Below the pieces are notes generated by a model. That model was not told the origin of the DNA. It searched no databases and saw only the letters and a list, made by a program, of their open reading frames with translations. Positions 28,679 to 39,058 of a DNA stretch of 64,000 nt are shown in pieces. The position numbers were made by a program, and so were the translations under genes. Origin of the DNA: Neisseriaceae bacterium (lineage in GTDB: Bacteria; Pseudomonadota; Gammaproteobacteria; Burkholderiales; Neisseriaceae); contig CP046107.1 of the NCBI GenBank assembly GCA_016864895.1, positions 1,371,741 to 1,435,740 on the forward strand, read 5' to 3'. Each line of letters opens with the position of its first letter. Within the stretch, counting starts at the first letter, position 1.

Positions 28679-29290
28679 ATGATATTAAGAAAAAAGGGCT
28701 TATTATTTGTGGTTTCAGCACCTTCAGGTGCAGGTAAAACTTCACTTTTAAAAAGTATTTTAGAAGAAGATCCTGGTTTAAGTGTAGCAGTTTCACAAAC
28801 ATCAAGACTTCCTAGAGAGGGTGAAGTTAATGGAAGTAGTTATTATTTTACTTCAAAAGCTGAATTTGAAAATTTAATCGAAGAAGACAGCTTTCTTGAA
28901 TATGCTTTGGTTCATGAAAATTATTACGGAACGAGTAAAGCAGAAGTGGAAAATAAATTAAAACAAGGAAAGCATGTTATCTTGGAAATAGATGTTCAAG
29001 GTGCAGAGCAAATTAAAAGGAAACACCATGAGGCTGTATTGATTTTTATCCTTCCACCTTCATTAGCAGTCTTGAGAGAACGCTTAGAAAATAGGAAAAC
29101 TGATAGCCAAGAAGTAATTGAATTGAGAATTAAAAATGCAAGAGTAGAATTAGAACAGTCTGTTAATTTTGATTATTTAGTTATAAACGATAATTTTGAA
29201 ATGGCAAAGTCTGATTTACAGTGTATTTTTAGAGCAGAAGAGTTGGCGGTTTATAGAAATCAGGATATATTAAACGATATTTTATATTAA
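28679..29290 (+). CDS. gmk: guanylate kinase
   Basis: Phosphorylates GMP to GDP. 203 residues. P-loop VSAPSGAGKTSLL at residues 11-23, GMP-binding TSRLPREGEVNGSSYYF, and the conserved LEIDVQGAEQIK. First gene of the gmk-rpoZ-spoT operon, 18 bases before rpoZ. The link to GTP/ppGpp metabolism through spoT is a common arrangement. Confidence 0.97.
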   Translation: MILRKKGLLFVVSAPSGAGKTSLLKSILEEDPGLSVAVSQTSRLPREGEVNGSSYYFTSKAEFENLIEEDSFLEYALVHENYYGTSKAEVENKLKQGKHVILEIDVQGAEQIKRKHHEAVLIFILPPSLAVLRERLENRKTDSQEVIELRIKNARVELEQSVNFDYLVINDNFEMAKSDLQCIFRAEELAVYRNQDILNDILY

Positions 29291-29308
29291 CTTAAAAGGA
29301 TTATAATA

Positions 29309-29509
29309 ATGGCAAGAATTACCATAGAAGATTGTGTTGTACGCATTCCTAATCATTTTGAATTAACTTTAGTGGCAGCTTGTCGTGCCAGGCAGTTGGC
29401 TAATGGTGCAACACCGTTAGTGCAGGATGTTAAGAATAAGCCAACTGTAACAGCTTTGCGTGAAATTGCATCAGGTGAAATAACTGCAAGTATACTGAAG
29501 AAAAAATAA
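29309..29509 (+). CDS. rpoZ: RNA polymerase omega subunit
   Basis: 66 residues. Starts [19 protein letters not shown] and contains the family core [13 protein letters not shown] and [11 protein letters not shown]. Supports RNA polymerase assembly and forms part of a ppGpp-binding site in proteobacteria. Ends 2 bases before spoT. Confidence 0.97.
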   Translation: MARITIEDCVVRIPNHFELTLVAACRARQLANGATPLVQDVKNKPTVTALREIASGEITASILKKK

Positions 29510-29511
29510 CC

Positions 29512-31680
29512 ATGTCAGGTATGCCTGCGTTATTAGCTGATTATGATGAAGTTACTTTAAAAAGTCTTAATATTCTTTTTAATGAGGTTTCTTATTTAAA
29601 CGATGAAGAAAAGAATCGTTTGGGGGAGGCGTGTGCTTTTGCTCATCAAGCACATCATGGTCAATATAGAAAAAGTGGAGAACCTTATATTACCCACCCA
29701 ATTACTGTTGCTACAGAAATTGCTACCTGGGGAGAGGATGTTACTACCTTAATGGCGGCAGTGTTGCATGATGTAATAGAAGATACAGATACATCATTTT
29801 CCGAATTGGAATCTTTCTTTGGCGTAGAGGTAGCACAAGTAGTTGATGGTGTCTCTAAATTGGAGAAATTAGCAGGCAAAGACTTCATGGAACTTCAGGC
29901 TGAAAGTTTTAGAAAAATGCTTTTAGCGGTGGTTAAAGACTTGCGTGTGTTAGTTGTGAAGTTAGCCGACAGGTTACATAATATGCGAACTTTGGATGTG
30001 ATGAGGCCAGAAAAGCAAAAAAGGATAGCCAAAGAAACTTTAGAAATTTATGCTGAGTTAGCTAATAGGATCGGGATGAACCCTGTTTATCAAGAACTAC
30101 AAGATTTATCATTTAAGTATTTACATCCTCGTCGTTATGATGTGATTAACCGAGCTTTAACGGGATGGCGTCACGAACGAGGAGAAATGATAGAAAAAGT
30201 AATACGTGATTTTTGTTTACAATTAGTTGCGTATAATGTTGAGGCTACAGTTAAAGGCAATGAAAAAAATCTGTATGGGATTTTTAAAAAAATGCGCGAG
30301 CAAAATTTAGCTTTTTCTCAAGTGATGGATATGTATGGTTTTGTAGTTTTAGTCAACGGTGTTTCTGATAGTTATCGAACTTTAGGTGCCTTACACAATT
30401 TGTATAAACCTAAACCTGGTTCTTTTAAAGACTATATAGCAATTCCCAAGAATAATGGTTTTCAGAGTCTACAGACTACATTAATCAGTCCTTTTGGGTT
30501 ACCTATTGAAGTACAAATAAGAACCTATGAGATGGATAAATTGTCTGAGACTGGGCGTTCAAATGTTAAATTATTTAGATTGAGGAAAACAACCAGCGAG
30601 AATTCAGCAGATATTAGAACTAAGCAATGGTTTGAAACAATTAAAGATTTTCAAGAAGAAAGTGATAGCGCAGTAGAATTTTATGAAGATGTCAAGAAAG
30701 ATTTATTTCCTGATGAATTATATGTTTTTACACCTAAAGGAAAGATAATTGTTTTACCTAAGAAATCTACGCTGGTAGATTTTGCTTATGCCATACATAC
30801 TGATATTGGTCATCATTGCACAGGGGCAAAAGTTAATGGTATTTCAGTTCCTTTACGTTATCAATTACAATCTGGTGATATTGTTGATATTAAAACTAAT
30901 CCAAAGGGTAGCCCTAATCCATTATGGTTAAGTTTTGTAGTCAGTGGGCGGGCAAGGAGTGCTATTCGTAGTAAATTGAAAAATATGAATCGTGAAGATG
31001 CAATTAGCCTGGGTGAGAAATTATTACAAAAAGTTTTGGTGGATATTTTACCAGAAGATGTTATTTTTTCAGAATGCCTGAAGGATAAATATATTGAATA
31101 TCTACGTGGTAAAAATATGGCATTTGCAGATATATTATATGAAGTGGGGATGGGGAAAACTTTGCCCATTAAGGTAGCTATGGACATAGCAGAATTAGTG
31201 GGACGTTGTAAGGGTCAGGAAGTTAAACTTAGTCCCATTACTATTGCAGGAATTTCTTCACGAAAGGTTAGTTTTGCTAATTGTTGTTATCCAATCCCAG
31301 GGGATGATATGAAAGCAGTTTTAGTTAGAAATGAAGGACTGATTGTTCATAGGAAAGAATGTTCTAATTTACAAAAATATCCTACTGAAAATCAACTAGA
31401 TGCTATTTGGGAAGATTTATCTACTACTAAAAAATTTAAGGTTAAAATAGGAATTAAAGCAAGAGAGGCGCAAGGGTTATTGGCTCAAATTGTTAATTGT
31501 ATTTCTTCGAGTCAAGTTAATATTGAGTTTATAGACATGCCATCTTCTGAGGAAGGTGTCTACGATGGTCATATTAAATTTGTTTTCAGATTAGAAATTC
31601 AAGAAGGACTACCGGTATTAAGTAATGTGATTAAATCAATCGAAAAGATACCACAGGTGATTAGTGTGAAACGAGAATAA
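29512..31680 (+). CDS. spoT: SpoT-type (p)ppGpp hydrolase with degraded synthetase domain
   Basis: RelA/SpoT homologue of 722 residues with HD hydrolase, synthetase, TGS and C-terminal ACT domains. The hydrolase looks intact: YRKSGEPYITHP, LHDVIEDT (H86, D87) and VKLADRLHNMRT. The synthetase does not. The substrate-binding GREKH appears as GNEKN (249-253, Arg to Asn), N-G-Y-Q-S-L-H-T appears as NGFQSLQT (315-322, Tyr to Phe and His to Gln), and the usual A-E-x-G-x-A-A-H-W is SETGRSNVKLF. It is therefore probably a hydrolase-only SpoT, with synthesis left to a RelA elsewhere. Third gene of the gmk-rpoZ operon. Confidence 0.93.
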   Translation: MSGMPALLADYDEVTLKSLNILFNEVSYLNDEEKNRLGEACAFAHQAHHGQYRKSGEPYITHPITVATEIATWGEDVTTLMAAVLHDVIEDTDTSFSELESFFGVEVAQVVDGVSKLEKLAGKDFMELQAESFRKMLLAVVKDLRVLVVKLADRLHNMRTLDVMRPEKQKRIAKETLEIYAELANRIGMNPVYQELQDLSFKYLHPRRYDVINRALTGWRHERGEMIEKVIRDFCLQLVAYNVEATVKGNEKNLYGIFKKMREQNLAFSQVMDMYGFVVLVNGVSDSYRTLGALHNLYKPKPGSFKDYIAIPKNNGFQSLQTTLISPFGLPIEVQIRTYEMDKLSETGRSNVKLFRLRKTTSENSADIRTKQWFETIKDFQEESDSAVEFYEDVKKDLFPDELYVFTPKGKIIVLPKKSTLVDFAYAIHTDIGHHCTGAKVNGISVPLRYQLQSGDIVDIKTNPKGSPNPLWLSFVVSGRARSAIRSKLKNMNREDAISLGEKLLQKVLVDILPEDVIFSECLKDKYIEYLRGKNMAFADILYEVGMGKTLPIKVAMDIAELVGRCKGQEVKLSPITIAGISSRKVSFANCCYPIPGDDMKAVLVRNEGLIVHRKECSNLQKYPTENQLDAIWEDLSTTKKFKVKIGIKAREAQGLLAQIVNCISSSQVNIEFIDMPSSEEGVYDGHIKFVFRLEIQEGLPVLSNVIKSIEKIPQVISVKRE

Positions 31681-31706
31681 TTTATGTTATAAACAAGGCT
31701 AATTTT

Positions 31707-32162
31707 ATGATAAAAAATGTTAATAATAGAGGATTCACACTGATAGAAATAATAGTCGTATTGATTGTATTAGCTGTTATTGCAACATGGGGGATTGCCT
31801 CCTTTCAAAAGTATACCCAACGAGCGAAACTGATGGCAGCAAAAAGTGCAATGTTGGAGAATGCTAATTATCTGGAAAATTTTTATAGTAAGTACTATCG
31901 TTATAATAATCGAGCAGAATCTGGTAGTACTTGTTTATGGCCAGTCTTACCTAAAACTAAAATACCTGGGTTTAACATTGCATTTAGCACTTCAGCACCA
32001 GTAAGTTGTCAAACACAATCCTATATAATATACGCAATACCGGATGAGCAATCTCAAAATAAGCGAAGTAGTTATCTTAAAATGGATGAAAATAAAAACA
32101 TCGCACTTTGTGTTTCCCAAGGGACAGGGAACAAAGATATGGATGAATGTGATGTTTTTTAA
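31707..32162 (+). CDS. type IV pilin-like protein (minor pilin / ComP-PilX-like)
   Basis: 151 residues with a class III prepilin leader: short basic leader ending in glycine, then FTLIEIIVVLIVLAVIATWG (G9/F10 cleavage, Glu at mature position 5). The globular part has four cysteines (two near CLWPV and SCQTQ, two near ALCVSQ and DECDVF), as in minor pilins with disulfide loops. Such subunits act in type IV pili, DNA uptake or secretion. It stands alone between spoT and ybeD; no assembly genes are near. Which minor pilin it is cannot be told from the sequence. Confidence 0.8.
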   Translation: MIKNVNNRGFTLIEIIVVLIVLAVIATWGIASFQKYTQRAKLMAAKSAMLENANYLENFYSKYYRYNNRAESGSTCLWPVLPKTKIPGFNIAFSTSAPVSCQTQSYIIYAIPDEQSQNKRSSYLKMDENKNIALCVSQGTGNKDMDECDVF

Positions 32163-32195
32163 GTATTATAGTAGTATTATAGTAGGACGAAGTAT

Positions 32196-32519
32196 ATGAG
32201 TGATAGGACAGAAGAGATTACTGTAGAAGAAAGTGAATCAGAGTTAAAAATGGCCTCACAGGAGGAATCTCTAATAGAGTTTCCTTGTCGCTTTCCTATT
32301 AAGGTCATAGGTATTAGGCATGAGGATTTTTCCAATCAGTTATTAGAAATTATTCAACTGCATGATCCTAAATTGACTTTGGTAGATGTTAAGGTTAGAG
32401 AGAGTAGGAAAGGAAATTATTTGGGTGCAACAGTGACTGTGAATGCTGAAAGTAAAGCACAACTAGATGCTATCTATCTATCCCTAACAGGACATCCTTT
32501 GGTGAAAGTGGTTATTTAA
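32196..32519 (+). CDS. YbeD/DUF493 family protein
   Basis: 107 residues. Contains FPCRFPIKVIGI and a small ferredoxin-like fold with VTVNAESKAQLDAIY, the DUF493 pattern. Its stop shares a base with the lipB start (TAATG), the standard ybeD-lipB-lipA operon. A regulatory (ACT-like) role is suspected in the family; biochemical function is unknown. Confidence 0.9.
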   Translation: MSDRTEEITVEESESELKMASQEESLIEFPCRFPIKVIGIRHEDFSNQLLEIIQLHDPKLTLVDVKVRESRKGNYLGATVTVNAESKAQLDAIYLSLTGHPLVKVVI

Positions 32520-33118
32520 TGAAAATTAAATATCTGGGGCGGCAAAAATATGAGCCCGTTTACCGGGCGATGTGTGATTTTACAGATAGTAGAACCTCTG
32601 ATACTGAGGATGAGCTTTGGGTATTAGAGCATTTTCCAGTTTTTACGCTGGGAAAAGCAGGAAAGATGGAACATTTATTGCGTGAAACTGATATTCCTGT
32701 GGTAAGAACAGATAGAGGCGGACAAATTACCTATCATGGTCCGGGGCAATTAGTTGTCTATACGATGATTGATTTTATGCGTAAAGCTATTTCAGTTCAT
32801 GAATTAATTAACCGTATAGAGATGTCTGTTGTGAAAACCTTGCAAAACTATGCTATTGTTGCCAATAAGGATGATGCAAGACCCGGTGTGTATGTTGGTG
32901 AGCAAAAAATAGCATCTTTAGGATTGAGGATAAGAAATAATGGCACTTATCATGGTTTGAGCTTGAATGTTGATATGGATTTGAATCCATTTGACTACAT
33001 TAATCCTTGTGGTTATAACGGGTTAAAGATGACACAAATAAAAGATTTATTAGTGACTTGCCCACCGATGGGTGAAGTAGCTAAAAAGTTAGTACAATAT
33101 TTACAAATTATTTTATAG
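32519..33118 (+). CDS. lipB: octanoyl-[acyl-carrier protein]:protein transferase
   Basis: Transfers octanoate from ACP to lipoyl domains. 199 residues. Motifs: [18 protein letters not shown], the catalytic lysine in [11 protein letters not shown], and catalytic cysteine in [12 protein letters not shown]. Translationally coupled to the gene before it and 14 bases ahead of lipA, which inserts the sulfurs. Confidence 0.96.
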   Translation: MKIKYLGRQKYEPVYRAMCDFTDSRTSDTEDELWVLEHFPVFTLGKAGKMEHLLRETDIPVVRTDRGGQITYHGPGQLVVYTMIDFMRKAISVHELINRIEMSVVKTLQNYAIVANKDDARPGVYVGEQKIASLGLRIRNNGTYHGLSLNVDMDLNPFDYINPCGYNGLKMTQIKDLLVTCPPMGEVAKKLVQYLQIIL

Positions 33119-33132
33119 TTGGAAGGGAAACA

Positions 33133-34077
33133 ATGAATTCAGATAAGAGGGGTATTAAATTAAAGGGAGCTGATAAAGTTGCTAGAATCCCTATTAAGAT
33201 TGTTCCTCTTGAGGAAAAATTAGAAAAACCTGAATGGATTCGTGCTAAATTTCCTACGGGAAAAAAGTATATAGAAATTAAAAATATTCTAAGAGAACAA
33301 AAGCTTTTTACAGTCTGTGAAGAAGCTAGTTGTCCCAATATTGGAGAATGTTTTAGTAAAGGCACAGCTACCTTTATGATTATGGGTGATATTTGTACTA
33401 GACGTTGTCCTTTTTGTGATGTTGGGCATGGTAGACCTAATCCACTTGATCCAGAGGAACCCAAACATTTAGCCCATTCTGTTGAAGTCATGAAATTAAA
33501 TTACGTTGTGATTACTTCAGTAGATAGAGATGATTTGCGAGATGGAGGTGCTCAGCATTTTGTTGATTGTATTACCGAGATTCGACAAGCACGGCCAGAA
33601 ACAAAGATTGAAATTTTAGTACCTGATTTTAGAGGCAGACTGGATAAAGCGTTAGATGTTTTATCTGTAACACCACCTGATGTAATGAACCATAATTTGG
33701 AAACTGCACCTCGTTTGTATAAGCAGGCAAGACCAGGAGCAGATTATTATCATTCTTTAAATCTACTGAAAGAATATAAACGTAAGAATCCTAATATTTT
33801 AACTAAATCGGGTATTATGGTCGGTTTGGGTGAGACAGATGAAGAAGTGATTCAAGTGATGCATGACTTACGTGCACATGATGTGGATATGATTACTATC
33901 GGTCAGTACCTACAGCCTTCCGTAAGTCATTTACCTGTGTTGCGTTATGTACCACCAGCACAATTTAAAGAATTTGAAACGATTGCTTATCAACTAGGAT
34001 TTAAGCATGCAGCTATTGGTGCCATGGTGCGTTCCAGTTATCACGCCGATATTCAAGCAGGAGCCTCTGGTCTATAG
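33133..34077 (+). CDS. lipA: lipoyl synthase
   Basis: Radical-SAM enzyme that inserts two sulfurs into the octanoyl chain. 314 residues. The auxiliary cluster motif [12 protein letters not shown] and the radical-SAM motif [10 protein letters not shown] (C-x3-C-x2-C) are both complete; the C-terminal RSSYHAD serine motif is present. The operon with lipB implies endogenous lipoate synthesis. Confidence 0.97.
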   Translation: MNSDKRGIKLKGADKVARIPIKIVPLEEKLEKPEWIRAKFPTGKKYIEIKNILREQKLFTVCEEASCPNIGECFSKGTATFMIMGDICTRRCPFCDVGHGRPNPLDPEEPKHLAHSVEVMKLNYVVITSVDRDDLRDGGAQHFVDCITEIRQARPETKIEILVPDFRGRLDKALDVLSVTPPDVMNHNLETAPRLYKQARPGADYYHSLNLLKEYKRKNPNILTKSGIMVGLGETDEEVIQVMHDLRAHDVDMITIGQYLQPSVSHLPVLRYVPPAQFKEFETIAYQLGFKHAAIGAMVRSSYHADIQAGASGL

Positions 34078-34098
34078 GATAAAGGAAAATAGAGAATT

Positions 34099-35460
34099 AT
34101 GTTAAAGAATTTATCAGATCGTTTAGGCAATATTGTTAAAACCATTCGTGGCAATGCAAGGTTAACTGAAGATAACATTACAGATGCGTTGAGAGAAGTA
34201 AGAATTGCTTTGCTCGAGGCAGATGTTGCTTTGCCTGTGGTTAAACAGTTTATGAATAATGTGAAAGAAAGAGCCTTAGGTAAGGAGGTGGTTGGGAGTT
34301 TAACGCCAAGTCAAGCTTTTATTGGAGTAGTAAGTGATGTCTTAACTGAAATTATGGGGCAAGAGAATAGTTCTTTGAATCTATCCGCAGTCCCACCAGC
34401 GGTTATTTTGATGGCTGGATTGCAGGGAGCTGGCAAAACTACTACAGTTGGTAAATTGGCTAATTTATTAAAAAATAAAAATAAGAGTAAATATAAAATT
34501 TTAGTTGTATCTGCCGACGTTTATCGACCAGCTGCAATAGAGCAGTTAAAGTTATTAGCCGATCAAGTGGGCGTAGATTCTTATCCATCAGATCCATTAC
34601 AATCGCCTGAAGAAATTGTGGCACAAGCTTTGGATTATGCTAAAAAACATTTCTATGATATTTTGATGGTAGATACAGCAGGTCGTTTAGCTATTGATGA
34701 AGAGATGATGTCTGAAATTAAAAAGTTGCATCAAATATTGCATCCAGTTGAAACACTATTTGTTGTGGATTCTATGTTGGGGCAAGATGCGGTTAATACA
34801 GCAAAATCTTTTGATGAGGTCTTAGAATTAACTGGGGTTATTTTAACCAAAATGGATGGTGATACCCGAGGTGGTGCCGCTTTGTCAGTTAGACACGTTA
34901 TCGGAAAGCCAATTAAATTTATAGGGGTGGGTGAAAAGATTAATGGATTAGAGGCCTTCCATCCTGATAGGTTAGCCGATAGAATTTTGGGGATGGGTGA
35001 TGTGTTGAGCTTGATTGAAGATGTGCAACAAAGCATCGATCAGGCTGAAACAGAAAAAATGGTTAAAAAGTTGCGTAAAGGGCAAGGTTTTGACTTAAAT
35101 GATTTCCAAGTTCAATTGAAACAAATGAAAAATATGGGCGGTGTAGAAGCCATTCTTTCAAAATTAGGTGGTATGGGTGATATTGCCCAAAAAATACCAG
35201 AGGGTATGGCAGAAAAAGCTATGTCACAAACAGAGGCGATTATTAACTCTATGACACCTAAAGAAAGAGCTAATCCTCTGATTTTAAAAGCTAGCCGTAA
35301 ACGTAGAATCGCCCAAGGTTCAGGTACAAGCGTACAAGAAGTCAATAAATTATTAAAGCAATTTGATCAAATGCAGAAAATGATGAAGCAGTTCGGAAAA
35401 GGTGGCGTGGGTAAAATAATGCGTATGGCTAAGAGTATGAAGGGCGTGTTACCCAGATAG
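34099..35460 (+). CDS. ffh: signal recognition particle GTPase Ffh
   Basis: Binds signal sequences and 4.5S RNA for co-translational membrane targeting. 453 residues with N domain, G domain (P-loop GLQGAGKTTTVGKLA, DTAGR, TKMDGDTRGG) and methionine-rich M domain (KQFDQMQKMMKQ, GKIMRMAKSMKG). The RNA-binding RIAQGSGT is intact. Normal length. Confidence 0.97.
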   Translation: MLKNLSDRLGNIVKTIRGNARLTEDNITDALREVRIALLEADVALPVVKQFMNNVKERALGKEVVGSLTPSQAFIGVVSDVLTEIMGQENSSLNLSAVPPAVILMAGLQGAGKTTTVGKLANLLKNKNKSKYKILVVSADVYRPAAIEQLKLLADQVGVDSYPSDPLQSPEEIVAQALDYAKKHFYDILMVDTAGRLAIDEEMMSEIKKLHQILHPVETLFVVDSMLGQDAVNTAKSFDEVLELTGVILTKMDGDTRGGAALSVRHVIGKPIKFIGVGEKINGLEAFHPDRLADRILGMGDVLSLIEDVQQSIDQAETEKMVKKLRKGQGFDLNDFQVQLKQMKNMGGVEAILSKLGGMGDIAQKIPEGMAEKAMSQTEAIINSMTPKERANPLILKASRKRRIAQGSGTSVQEVNKLLKQFDQMQKMMKQFGKGGVGKIMRMAKSMKGVLPR

Positions 35461-35882
35461 TTTTTAGAATTTATTTAAGTTTATAAAGTATACAGTATAG
35501 ATATTTGGGGGGGGATTTTACACTTTTGGTATGTGCCTGTTAGGAATATATGACTGGTAAAGAGTGATAAATTCTACTAGTAAATTAATGAAAATTTAAG
35601 CACCATATTTGTATTGGTGAACATAAGTTAAGTAAGTAGTATTTTATGATTATGGTTAGGTAGCAGAAGTTGAATTAGTAAAAACTAGCTATTGTCTGGG
35701 ATCAGTTTTTTCATAATATTTATCACTAATCCCAATTATTATTGCAAGCTATTTTAGTTTTGGCTTTAGCATGAATCAGTATCAGGATTAGATAAAAATT
35801 TAGTTCTATAGCAGATAATTTTTTTTGTATGCACTATTGATGCATAGTGAATCTAAATTAGTACATGAAATGGATGTATCTC
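35461..35882. other. intergenic region ffh-ubiD
   Basis: About 420 bases with no gene. Contains a run of eight G (35507-35514) in otherwise AT-rich DNA. No terminator hairpin with a T tract was found. Confidence 0.5.
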
Positions 35883-37364
35883 ATGAAATATCAAGATTTA
35901 AGAGAGTTTATTATAAGACTTGAAGATCAAAATAAATTAAAAAGAATTTCAAAACCTATTTCAACTTATTTAGAAATGACTGAAATTTCCGATCGAGTGC
36001 TCAGAAAGGGCGGGCCTGCATTATACTTTGAAAACCCGGTAGGTAAAGACCAAAAAGGGTATGCTTATCCCGTTTTGACTAATCTATTTGGTACTGTCGA
36101 ACGGGTAGCTATGGGAATGGGTGAGGATGATATCACCCAATTAAGAGAAGTAGGTCGAATATTATCTGAACTACGTGAGCCCAATCCCCCTAAGGGATTA
36201 AAAGATGCGTTTTCTATGTTGCCTCTGGTTAAAGAAATCTGGAGTATGACACCACATCTTATTAAAAAAGCACCTTGTCAAGAGGTTGTGTATGAAGGTG
36301 ATGAAGTTGATTTAATGTGTTTGCCTATACAATATTGTTGGCCAGAAGATGTAGCACCTTTGATTACCTGGGGATTAACTGTTACCAGAGGCCCTCATCA
36401 AAAAAGACAGAATTTGGGGATTTATCGTCAGCAATTATTAGGAAAAAATAAATTAATTATGCGTTGGTTAGCACATCGGGGGGGTGCACTGGATTATCAA
36501 GCTTATCAAAAGCTTAATCCGGGAAAGCCTTATCCAGTATCTGTAGTATTAGGTTGCGATCCAGCGACCATATTGGGTGCTGTAACACCAGTGCCAGATA
36601 GTCTGTCTGAGTATCAATTTGCTGGCTTATTAAGGGGCAAAAGGACGGAATTAGTACAGTGTATTGGTAATGATTTACAAGTACCTGCAAGAGCTGAAAT
36701 TGTTTTAGAAGGTGTAATTTATCCAGATGAAATAGCATTAGAAGGGCCTTATGGAGATCATACAGGATACTATAATGAACAAGATTACTTTCCTGTGTTT
36801 ACCGTACAAAGAATGACTCAGCGAAAAAATGCGATTTATCATAGTACTTATACGGGCAAACCACCCGATGAGCCGGCTATTTTAGCTGTGGCACTTAATG
36901 AAGTTTTTGTTCCCTTGTTACAAAAACAATTTCCTGAAATAGTAGATTTCTATTTACCATCGGAAGGATGTTCTTATCGTATGGCACTAGTGAGTATTAA
37001 AAAACAATATATCGGTCATGCTAAGCGAGTGATGATGGGATGTTGGAGTTATTTACGCCAATTTATGTATACTAAATATATCGTAGTAGTTGATCATGAT
37101 ATTAATGTGAGAGACTGGAAAGAAGTTATTTGGGCCATTACTACACGGATGGATCCGGTACGGGATACCACACTAATAGAAAATACGCCGATTGATTATT
37201 TGGATTTTGCTAGCCCAGTTAGTGGTTTAGGGGGGAAGATGGGGTTGGATGCAACGAATAAATGGTTAGGGGAGACCAATAGAGAGTGGGGGCGTATGAT
37301 ACAAAAAGATCCACAAGTGGTTAAAAAAATTGATGAAATATGGCAAGATTTGGGGTTAAATTAA
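35883..37364 (+). CDS. ubiD: 3-octaprenyl-4-hydroxybenzoate carboxy-lyase
   Basis: Prenylated-FMN-dependent decarboxylase of ubiquinone synthesis. I take ATG 35883 ([10 protein letters not shown] is the usual family start); ATG 35865 would add six residues. 493 residues, typical. Conserved segments include [11 protein letters not shown], the glutamate-rich [23 protein letters not shown] and [15 protein letters not shown]. The partner flavin prenyltransferase gene is not in the window. Confidence 0.95.
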   Translation: MKYQDLREFIIRLEDQNKLKRISKPISTYLEMTEISDRVLRKGGPALYFENPVGKDQKGYAYPVLTNLFGTVERVAMGMGEDDITQLREVGRILSELREPNPPKGLKDAFSMLPLVKEIWSMTPHLIKKAPCQEVVYEGDEVDLMCLPIQYCWPEDVAPLITWGLTVTRGPHQKRQNLGIYRQQLLGKNKLIMRWLAHRGGALDYQAYQKLNPGKPYPVSVVLGCDPATILGAVTPVPDSLSEYQFAGLLRGKRTELVQCIGNDLQVPARAEIVLEGVIYPDEIALEGPYGDHTGYYNEQDYFPVFTVQRMTQRKNAIYHSTYTGKPPDEPAILAVALNEVFVPLLQKQFPEIVDFYLPSEGCSYRMALVSIKKQYIGHAKRVMMGCWSYLRQFMYTKYIVVVDHDINVRDWKEVIWAITTRMDPVRDTTLIENTPIDYLDFASPVSGLGGKMGLDATNKWLGETNREWGRMIQKDPQVVKKIDEIWQDLGLN

Positions 37365-37391
37365 GCAATTATTTTAATTTCTTTAATATTA

Positions 37392-38414
37392 TTACTTTTT
37401 TCGAGCGAGTAGCATACAGTCACCATAACTAAAAAAACGATATTGATGTGAAATAGCATGTTGATAAATGGTTCTTATTTCATTAAGTCCAGAAAAGGCA
37501 CTGACTAATATTAGAAGGGTTGATTTTGGTAAATGAAAATTAGTAAAGAGGCGATCAACAATTTTAAATTGATAACCAGGTTTAATAAAAATATCAGTAT
37601 CGCCTTGGAGTATTTCGATTTTTCCAGATTGACCACTACTTTCCAAGGCTCTTAAGGATGTTGTGCCAACAGCACAAATAGATTGTTGATTGTCTATTGC
37701 TTCATTGAGTATTGTTTGTGATTCTTTGGGAATTGAAAACCATTCTGAGTGCATATGATGCTTATTAATATCTTGTACTCGTACAGGTTGAAAAGTACCT
37801 GCACCTACATGTAATGTAATCTCGACTATTTTAACGCCTTGATCTTTTAGTTTTTTTAAGATGTGTTCAGTGAAATGTAAACCAGCAGTTGGTGCAGCAA
37901 CAGCACCTATATTTTTAGCAAAAACAGTTTGATAACGATTTTCATCTTCTAGATTGGCTTTTCTTGCGATATATGGTGGTAAGGGAAGGTCGCCTATATC
38001 TTCTAAAATATCCCAAAGGGTATTTTGAGGATCAAATCTTAGGTGAAATAAATTATCATAGCGGTTAATAACATTAGCTGTTATGTCATTGTCAAAATTT
38101 AGTTGTTGACCTATGTGGGGACTATTAGATGCTTTAATTAGACAATAAGCCTCATGAATATTAATAACACGTTCCACCAATACTTCAATGCGCCCCCCAG
38201 ACTTTTTTTTACCTTTTAAACGAGCTTTAATCACTTTAGTGTTATTGATTACCAATACATCATCTTTTTTAAAATAATGCATAATTTGATCGAACTGACT
38301 GTTAATAATAGATGAGTTTTGATGGATGAGTAATTTACTAGATCCTCTTTTTTGAGGGGGATATTGAGCAATCAGCTCCTGCGGTAAGGTAAAGTCAAAT
38401 TCATCAATATTCAT
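37392..38414 (-). CDS. queA: S-adenosylmethionine:tRNA ribosyltransferase-isomerase
   Basis: Makes epoxyqueuosine in the tRNA queuosine pathway. 340 residues. Begins MNIDEFDFTLPQELIAQYP, with RLKGKKKSGGRIEVL, GAVAAPTAGLHFTEHIL and LHVGAGTFQPV motifs, all family hallmarks. Convergent with ubiD; divergent from aroQ. Confidence 0.97.
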   Translation of the reverse strand: MNIDEFDFTLPQELIAQYPPQKRGSSKLLIHQNSSIINSQFDQIMHYFKKDDVLVINNTKVIKARLKGKKKSGGRIEVLVERVINIHEAYCLIKASNSPHIGQQLNFDNDITANVINRYDNLFHLRFDPQNTLWDILEDIGDLPLPPYIARKANLEDENRYQTVFAKNIGAVAAPTAGLHFTEHILKKLKDQGVKIVEITLHVGAGTFQPVRVQDINKHHMHSEWFSIPKESQTILNEAIDNQQSICAVGTTSLRALESSGQSGKIEILQGDTDIFIKPGYQFKIVDRLFTNFHLPKSTLLILVSAFSGLNEIRTIYQHAISHQYRFFSYGDCMLLARKK

Positions 38415-38597
38415 AGGGATTAGAAAACAGAAATTATAAAAATGTTTTTGTAGATTTAATAAGGATTACAAGTTATGTGATCATCAGGTTTTACATTCAA
38501 ATATGTTCATATTATTTTAGTGAGCTTAATATTTTACTAGACATTTAGGGTTATTTTAAGCGAAAATGGCGTTATTTAGTTAAATTTATTGTTAAAG

Positions 38598-39038
38598 ATG
38601 AAAAAAATTTTAATCATCAATGGCCCTAATTTAAATTTATTAGGTTCCCGTGAACCAGAAGTGTATGGATCAGATACTTTAGATTCAATTAACCAAAAAT
38701 TATCTGATTTAGTAGTTAACTTGTCAGTAGATTTAACTTTTTTTCAAAGTAATGCTGAGCATGAGATTATAAATCAAATTCATGCGGCTCAAGGTAAGCA
38801 ACAATTTATTATTATTAACCCAGGCGCTTTTACTCATACAAGTATCGCTATTCGAGATGCTTTATTGGGGGTAAGTATTCCTTTTATTGAGGTACATTTA
38901 TCAAATATCTATAGGCGAGAATCTTTTAGAAAACATTCTTATCTTTCGGATGTTGCATTAGGGGTGATTTCTGGATTAGGTCAGGATGGTTACAGGTATG
39001 CCTTGGACTATGCGATAAAAATGATTACAAAAGATTAA
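38598..39038 (+). CDS. aroQ: 3-dehydroquinate dehydratase, type II
   Basis: Third step of the shikimate pathway. 146 residues from ATG 38598 ([16 protein letters not shown] is the classical N-terminus; the TTG three codons upstream is less likely). Active-site features: [27 protein letters not shown]. Lies 20 bases before accB, an arrangement common in proteobacteria. Confidence 0.96.
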   Translation: MKKILIINGPNLNLLGSREPEVYGSDTLDSINQKLSDLVVNLSVDLTFFQSNAEHEIINQIHAAQGKQQFIIINPGAFTHTSIAIRDALLGVSIPFIEVHLSNIYRRESFRKHSYLSDVALGVISGLGQDGYRYALDYAIKMITKD

Positions 39039-39058
39039 AGTTGTAGCAAAGGACAAAA

